From contig NC_063054.1 in the NCBI RefSeq assembly GCF_018812025.1, positions 29,278,356 to 29,342,355 on the forward strand: DNA of 64,000 nt. Reading direction: 5' to 3'. Position numbers and translations under genes: made by a program. Position 1 is the stretch's first letter; the number at the start of each line of letters is the position of its first letter. Positions 58,202 to 64,000 of the stretch are shown piece by piece. The stretch comes from Megalobrama amblycephala (taxonomy: Eukaryota; Chordata; Actinopteri; Cypriniformes; Xenocyprididae). Under the pieces are notes generated by a model that was given only the letters and a program-made list of their open reading frames with translations, was not told where the DNA came from and ran no database searches.

Positions 58202-60899
58202 ATTCTTTATTTGCTGAAAATTAAATATAATACCTAGCCCTAACATCTGGTATTCACTATTAATTGCTCTTTGGACCAATACTTGGGCTTTTGCATAGAA
58301 TATTGTTTAAAAGCTGTTGTGTTTCACTTTAACAAACATGTTTTGTTTTGTTTCTTTGTTCTTGTCATCTTTCAATAGGGTCATCTCACTCATTCGCTTG
58401 CTCTAGTTCTACAGTTTGTCACCCAGAGTGTTGGCCCTCTCTGTTTTCATTCAGAGCTCTCGGCCTGAGGGAAAGGGGGGGCGCAGGGGCGTGCAAGAGA
58501 GCAGCCAATGGCGACGCTGCCCTGCCCCCTGACCTTGTGAAAGAGAGGGCCTCTCGTAGACCTCAGCTTCCCCTCTCTTCCTGCGAGAAAGAGAAACAGG
58601 AACTTGCTGCCCCTCCTCTCCTATCCCTGGCTTAGGGTGGTGTTAATGTTGTCAGACAAGAACACACTTTCACCACTTGAGCTTAACCTTTCAGATGTGT
58701 TCCATCATCAACTTCTAAAATTGTGTTTACCTGTAATGTCACCTGAAGGTCTCTTGACACTTTCAGGGCTGGGCAGTTTGACATACGATACCATGCAATG
58801 GTAGAAGTGTGTCTGTTTATACCATGGTAAATATATTTTTGTGACAGGACTACTTTACCTAAACTTTAAGTGGAAGGGATGATGAAAGCAGGAGCAGGAT
58901 GTGTATTGGAGGCCATTTTTCCATTGATTTTCCAGCAAAAAAATAACTATATCATGATTTATTCTCTCACCATGACATAAAAATACTCATACCAAGATTT
59001 TAATCAACCACCCACCTTTAATCGTGATCATCAAGGATCTACGCATTCAGCTTAAATTCAGACAATTCAGAACTGCATAAATAAATTCTTCTAATTTGTC
59101 ATAGAAATATTTGCAACTTCAAATTTCTAAGGCTACTTCAAATCGGTCCTGTCTGTGTGTGGGTATGAAATGGTTTGTACACTATTGAAGTGCTTTCCAG
59201 ATGATATGAATGAGGACACTAGCACCAAATGTCACTTTTAGTTGGATGAAGGGTACATCAAAGACATTTTTCACATTTCAGCCATGCTCTCATACAGCAC
59301 AGCGCACTTCATTAACATTCCAGCCCCTCAGCAAACGCACTTGAAAAAAATCAAAATCCGATTCAATTTGAAACCTGAGAAATTAAGTCAGAGCACAATT
59401 CGCATGGCAAAGGTCATGAAAACCGGCAGCCATTAGCTTTGTTTCCTCGCTGTGTAGTTGAATGCCTGGGTGAAATTACTTTAAGTGTTATTCAGTTCAT
59501 TGTAAGGACTGTGCATGATGATAGAAATTTGTTCACTTTGCCACTCTTATTTAAATTGACAGGAAACTTAGGAGGAGAATCTTTATGCACCTCACAATTT
59601 GTCACAGTCCAATTCTAGATTGATTCTTGATCCATCACAATTGTGATTTTTGTTTAAATACATTAAATATATTTTATTTTGTGTAGAACCTTGATTGGTT
59701 ATAAGAAGTTGTAGAATAAATCTTAAGCCTTTCTGTGCTTGGCTGATAAATGAATCTCAATTCGATTTGATCCAGAATCGTTTGAGAAAGAATTGCGATA
59801 CTAGAATAGATTTTTAGTGGTGCCATGATGTTAAGGTGTTGTAGGGGGTTGTTGATTGTTGGTATGTGGTTGCTAAGGTGTTTCGGTGTTTTTTAGCATG
59901 TTGCTATCTATGTGGTATGTGCCTGCTACAGTGTTCAAGGTGGTCGTTCATTGATCCAAGTCCAAAGGGCACAACCCTAAGTTTCTGTGATCTAAGGTCT
60001 TTAGATATGAAACGATACGAGGTACGAGCTACGAAAGTTTAATCTTTGGGTTACGGCTTTGATTAAATTCCTAGCCATAAGTATGAGCAATAGTAATAGT
60101 GATTCATGACTTGAAGCAACAGTAATAAATTAATTGTGATGACTTTTGCTCTCCTTTTTAAAGGCTTAGAAGAAGATGATGTGTCATCTGTTTTTTTTTT
60201 TTTTTTCTGAAAAAGAGTAGGAGAGTTCTGGCAGTTCTGTATCTATAGGCCAGCTGTCTGTGTATGTGTAACACAACGGACACATAAAGCCCTTACATCA
60301 CGCAAATCGAAACCTTTGTGTTATGAGATCAGGTATCGCCTGCTGCACCACTGCTACGGTAACGCTGCTGTCATGGCAACTGGCTGTGTTTAAAGTGGGA
60401 GTGGTGTCAGAATATTGTATTTGATTGCCAGGGAGGCTGATTGTGGGATTGAGTGGGCCTCCCATTTGTATCCATTTGTTTAGGGCCAATCATGAGGTCG
60501 TGGAGCTTGGTTCCTTTTCTCGTTTGTTCTTCCACAGATTCTCCTGATATTTTTCCACCAACTTAACCACACATACAAAGGCGAACACTATTGGCATGCA
60601 TAAGCAACAAACTTTAAATACTTGATTTTTAATGGTTTATTTCTTCCATTTATTTTTCATATTGATTATTGATTTGTTTTCTAATTATTTAAATATTATG
60701 TAAAATTAGGAAAAAGGTTGCAGAATGTGTTATTTACTATTTACTACTTTTATATTAAACATCAGCCATCAAAAAAAATCCATATTGATCGATCACTATT
60801 CAAAATGCAACAAATTAGTCAGATGGACATCTGAAGGTAACTCTGTCATTCCTTTGCGTACTGTGGTCTTTTACCAGCACAGTAATGTGCAACAGTACC
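58202..60899 (+). other. Intronic, one GC-rich patch
   Basis: 58420-58640 is GC-rich (ctcggcctgagggaaagggg, gcgcaggggcgtgcaagaga) but has no splice-bounded conserved frame. 60290-60530 is moderately GC-rich with a ccaat box-like gccaatcatg at 60486. Neither can be assigned. Poly-T at 60190-60206. Confidence 0.4.
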
Positions 60900-61771
60900 A
60901 TATAAATGTGGGTGCATGACATGATTAACACAATATATATCGCTGTGCTGCGCCGTCATGAAACCTTATCATTTGAATACGTTTTTAAGCATTAAAGACA
61001 ACATTTCGCTACATGCGCATACTGTCTGAGAGATGCGTGCACAGGAAGCCGCTGCTCATAGAGCGTGTGAGTACTGAACTGAGTGCTTTTTGCCACCTAA
61101 TTGGGCTTAAATACACATACTTGTGTGTTTTTGCAAGTAAACACAGTCATTTATATCTTAAGTGAACGTAAACAGTTGAGAAAGAAAACACACAAGTAGA
61201 TTGGATCAGTGCATTCGGTCTTAAAGTGACAGCAGCCTAATAAACCTGCTGTCATTAATGTTAATCAAACAACAAAAAAGAGAAAATCTCTCGCTGCTCT
61301 TGACTGAATCACTTTTGTAACTTTAATATGAATAAATGTATATTTAATTTACACAGTGAAGACTATGCAGTGTTTTTTTTTTACATTTGATTATACAATT
61401 TATGTAGTATTTCTTCTTTTTCAGATAGGTCTATTTTGTTTGTGTCTTTGTTCTGTTGTAGTTTGTTTTCCTATATGCATGTATTTAGTTTCTTTGTTCT
61501 TTTTTTAATCATTGTTTACTTGTCTTCAGTAAGATTGTTTTTTTTTATTATTATTGTTTTTTTTTACTCAGAATAGTATTAGTTTTTTTGTGATATTGAA
61601 AATGGTGACAAAAATTGAACAATGAAACAATGAAATTTCAGTGGTATCAAACATTTTGTAATAAAAACCTTCTTTAAAGCAAAAATAACTCTGTTGTGAT
61701 ATATATTGTTATCGTGAAATAAAATTACTCGTATCGTGATTAAAGATTTTGGTCATATCGCCCACCCCTAG
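60900..61771. mobile_element. hAT-like element, right end clear, left end uncertain
   Basis: Ends gtcatatcgcccaccccta, a hAT-style terminus that reads taggggtgggcgatatgac on the other strand. Upstream text (ttatcgtgaaataaaattac, ctcgtatcgtgattaaag) is the usual subterminal sequence of this family. Left terminus not found. Confidence 0.6.
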
Positions 61772-62510
61772 TACCATACAGTTGCAATATATTGATCAAA
61801 CTCAGAGTTCAGATCGAAACAAACCACACTGATGTTGTCGCTGAGTTGAGCACTCTGCAGAAGTTCCTCGGCAAGAGCTACATTGCTATTATGTGTGTAA
61901 ATACGGCACTCGAGCTCTGATCTAAATTTAGCTTTTCCTTCAAGAAGTCTTCACTTAGAATGCAGCCCAAAACAAACAGTCTCGTCCTGTCTTCTCTCCA
62001 GCTGCTGGACTGAGTCGTGTTCTCATAAGGTCCTTCAGAAGCTTTGATCTCGAGAGGAGAAAGAAGGTTAAGTAGTTTGGCCACAGAATAACTATTGACA
62101 CTTTATATCAGCTCTTTGAGTCTAACTGGGACGGGAGTGACCGAATTGTGACTCTTCAGTCTCGAGCGTTTCTCAAGAGTGCTCGCTGCACTTACTGCTG
62201 CTGGCTCCCATCCAAAAGTATCACTTTGCTCACATTAGTCTAAGAGAAGCTTCCGCTGCGTAGCTTTCATCCACCCAGTCCAGGAGAGGAAGGAGGACAA
62301 TAGTGAAATGATGCATGTTTCTTTGTGTGTGAATAAAAGGGGGCTTACACATTAGAGAAAGCTCTGAGAGATTGGGATGCGTAAGATTTGTTTGGACGGT
62401 GTGGATTATGATTATGTACGCCACAAACTAAAACCTGCTGGTCTCAAACCAGGGACCAAAATTCAAGGCCACAAACTTGTGTTTCACTGTACAAACAGGA
62501 AGTGCACATA
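61772..62510 (+). other. Intronic, mixed composition
   Basis: 61820-62330 is less AT-rich than its surroundings, with several ctcgag/ctcgcgt-type CpGs. It has no splice-bounded frame or recognised motif. Could be a repeat or an intronic regulatory element. Confidence 0.4.
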
Positions 62511-62512
62511 AA

Positions 62513-62995
62513 TCCAAACTACCATTCAAAAATTTAGGGTCAATGAGATGTTTTTAAAAATATTTCAGAAAGAAGTCTCTAAATCAATCAAAATCAAAAA
62601 TACAGCAATGAAGTAATATTGTGAATTATTTTTACAATTTAAAATAACTGTTTTCTATTTTATTTTATTTATGTAATTTATTTATGTGATGTCAAAACTA
62701 AAAATTCAGTAGTCAGTGTCACATGATCCAGAAATCTTTCTAATATGCTGATTTTGTGCTTAAGAAACATTTCTTATTGTTGAAAACAGTTGTGCTGCTT
62801 AATATTTTTGTTGAAACTATGATACATTTTTTCAGTATTCATTGAAGAATAGAAAGTTGAACAACATTTAATTGAAATATAGTTTTTTTGTAACATTGTA
62901 AATGCGTTTACTGACACTTTTGATCAATTTACTGCATCCTAACTGAATAAAAAAAGTATTTCTTTCAAAAACTAAAAATGTTTGAATGGTAATGT
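62513..62995. repeat. Fold-back family F, copy 6
   Basis: Starts aactaccattcaaaaattta and ends aaaaatgtttgaatggtaat, an inverted match. Shares agtgtcacatgatccagaaa with other copies. Confidence 0.7.
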
Positions 62996-63069
62996 ATATT
63001 CATACACTCAAATTTAGATATCTTTGGTATCACTTACCAGGGATTTGAAATTTCTTCGTGTGCCCACAG

Positions 63070-63176
63070 AGAAAGCAGCTCTGATGTCTCCAGATGATGA
63101 GGTGCAAAAGAGTGACATATCGTCCAGCAGTCAGGGGATGGTGGAGAAGGAAGCCCTTGGGCCTCTCCTCTTGGAG
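63070..63176 (+). CDS. ncoa1: ncoa1 coding exon 3 (residues 86-121)
   Basis: The acceptor tgcccacag|ag completes the Glu86 codon; donor ttggag|gtatgt, phase 0. Encodes [20 protein letters not shown], then [15 protein letters not shown]. The linker between bHLH and PAS-A in NCOA1 has exactly the [13 protein letters not shown] and LGPLLLE blocks. NCOA2 and NCOA3 have a different SSTGQG block. The linker is acidic and serine-rich. Confidence 0.95.
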
Positions 63177-63378
63177 GTATGTTGTACTTTTCTGACTGTT
63201 TATCTGTAGAAAAGACGGAAATTAAGGTTTCATGATGTCAAAGTATTGCCGTAGACCTGTATTTGTTTTCTGTCCTCATATGAGCCTGGTCCATTTCCTT
63301 TGTTTGGGAATGTGGCACTTTTGTGCAACATACATCTTATTTTTGTTTTCTGTATTTGTTCTCTTCCTGTTCCACAAG

Positions 63379-63556
63379 GCCCTGGATGGCTTCTTTTTCG
63401 TTGTGAACCGCGAGGGGCGCATTGTGTTTGTGTCTGAAAATGTCACCAGTTATCTGGGTTATAGCCAGGAAGAGCTGATGACCTCCAGCGTCTACAGCAT
63501 CCTTCATGTGGGAGATCACAACGAGTTTGTGCGCAACCTGTTACCCAAGAGCCTTG
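63379..63556 (+). CDS. ncoa1: ncoa1 coding exon 4, start of PAS-A (residues 122-180)
   Basis: Acceptor tgttccacaag|gcc, donor agccttg|gtgagt, phase 1. Encodes [20 protein letters not shown], then [20 protein letters not shown] and [19 protein letters not shown]. This is the first half of PAS-A: the FFFVVN beta strand, the [10 protein letters not shown] helix region and the [10 protein letters not shown] loop. Differences from the mammalian protein are few (for example NREG and SQEEL). The intron before it is only 202 bp. The open frame continues past the donor by chance. Confidence 0.96.
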
Positions 63557-64000
63557 GTGAGTCTCTCGGTGAAGACGCAAACAGTAAGAGCAGAATGATA
63601 GATAAAGGCCCCAATATTGTTCTTCGCTTTGGTGTAAAAAGAAGTTTGAAATACCTCAGCAGTGGTATACTGTTAGCAAACATCCCGAGGCCGCCCACAC
63701 TCCTGGGAGCAGTGCTTAAAAGAATATTTCAATATTTGCTGCATGCTTAACTTACAAAATAAACACAATACCCGCTGCTCCTGGTGATATATTGAGTTCT
63801 TATGAAGTGAAACAATCTTTCTGTGCAAGAAACTGAACATTATTTATAGCATTATTACTTGTAATACATAGCCTCAGGCAAACAAAAGTCTGAAACTCAA
63901 GGTTTCTGTTCTATGATAACGTATGCACAGTAGTAAAATCCCACGTGAAGTGACGGCAGTGGTGTCAGTTGACATGGGATTTTGCTACCGCGCAAACGTT
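63557..64000 (+). other. Start of the next intron, with repeat
   Basis: 63640-63800 resembles 50370-50470 (ggccgcccacactcctggga / cgccgcccacactgct). No further exon up to the window edge. Confidence 0.6.

Overview
The window is vertebrate nuclear DNA, almost certainly from a cyprinid-type teleost. It is AT-rich, full of microsatellites and crowded with short inverted-repeat DNA transposons (hAT-type with 8-bp target duplications, TTAA-flanked families, Tc1-like fold-backs). Real coding sequence is confined to small exons with consensus splice sites. The single host gene identified with confidence is ncoa1 (steroid receptor coactivator 1, p160/SRC family) on the + strand. The window holds its probable promoter and first exon, two tandem copies of a 5' UTR exon, and the first four coding exons. 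These encode about 180 residues: the N-terminus with a basic cluster, the bHLH, and the start of PAS-A. The gene continues past the right edge. || Layout. 1-1449: decayed L1/Tx1-like LINE split by a 289-bp MITE. About 1745-1870: possible first exon of an unidentified minus-strand gene. 2480-4530: LINE (L2/CR1-like) and fold-back remnants plus microsatellites. About 5365-10584: broken minus-strand endogenous retrovirus (gag, protease, RT, RNase H, integrase; no env or LTR recognised), with gag interrupted by a 1.3-kb palindrome-rich DNA element. 11.0-12.9 kb: unassigned repeats. 13.0-13.73 kb: CpG-rich ncoa1 promoter and probable exon 1. 13.7-47.5 kb: the 5' UTR introns, filled with hAT, TTAA-type and fold-back elements, carrying the UTR exon copies at 24437-24596 and 29056-29228. 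Coding exons: 47556-47661, 53362-53528, 63070-63176 and 63379-63556. || How it works together. The four coding exons join in phase (2, 1, 0, 1) into one reading frame matching the SRC-1 N-terminus. The two UTR exons share acceptor context, donor and three short upstream ORFs, so they look like paralogous cassette exons able to tune translation of the coactivator. Everything else is transposon archaeology in introns and the 5' flank. I see no prokaryotic features, CRISPR arrays or convincing tRNA genes. The most interesting candidate is the duplicated, uORF-bearing 5' UTR exon. Several palindromic elements able to form hairpins come next. All family names come from reading the sequence, without a database search.
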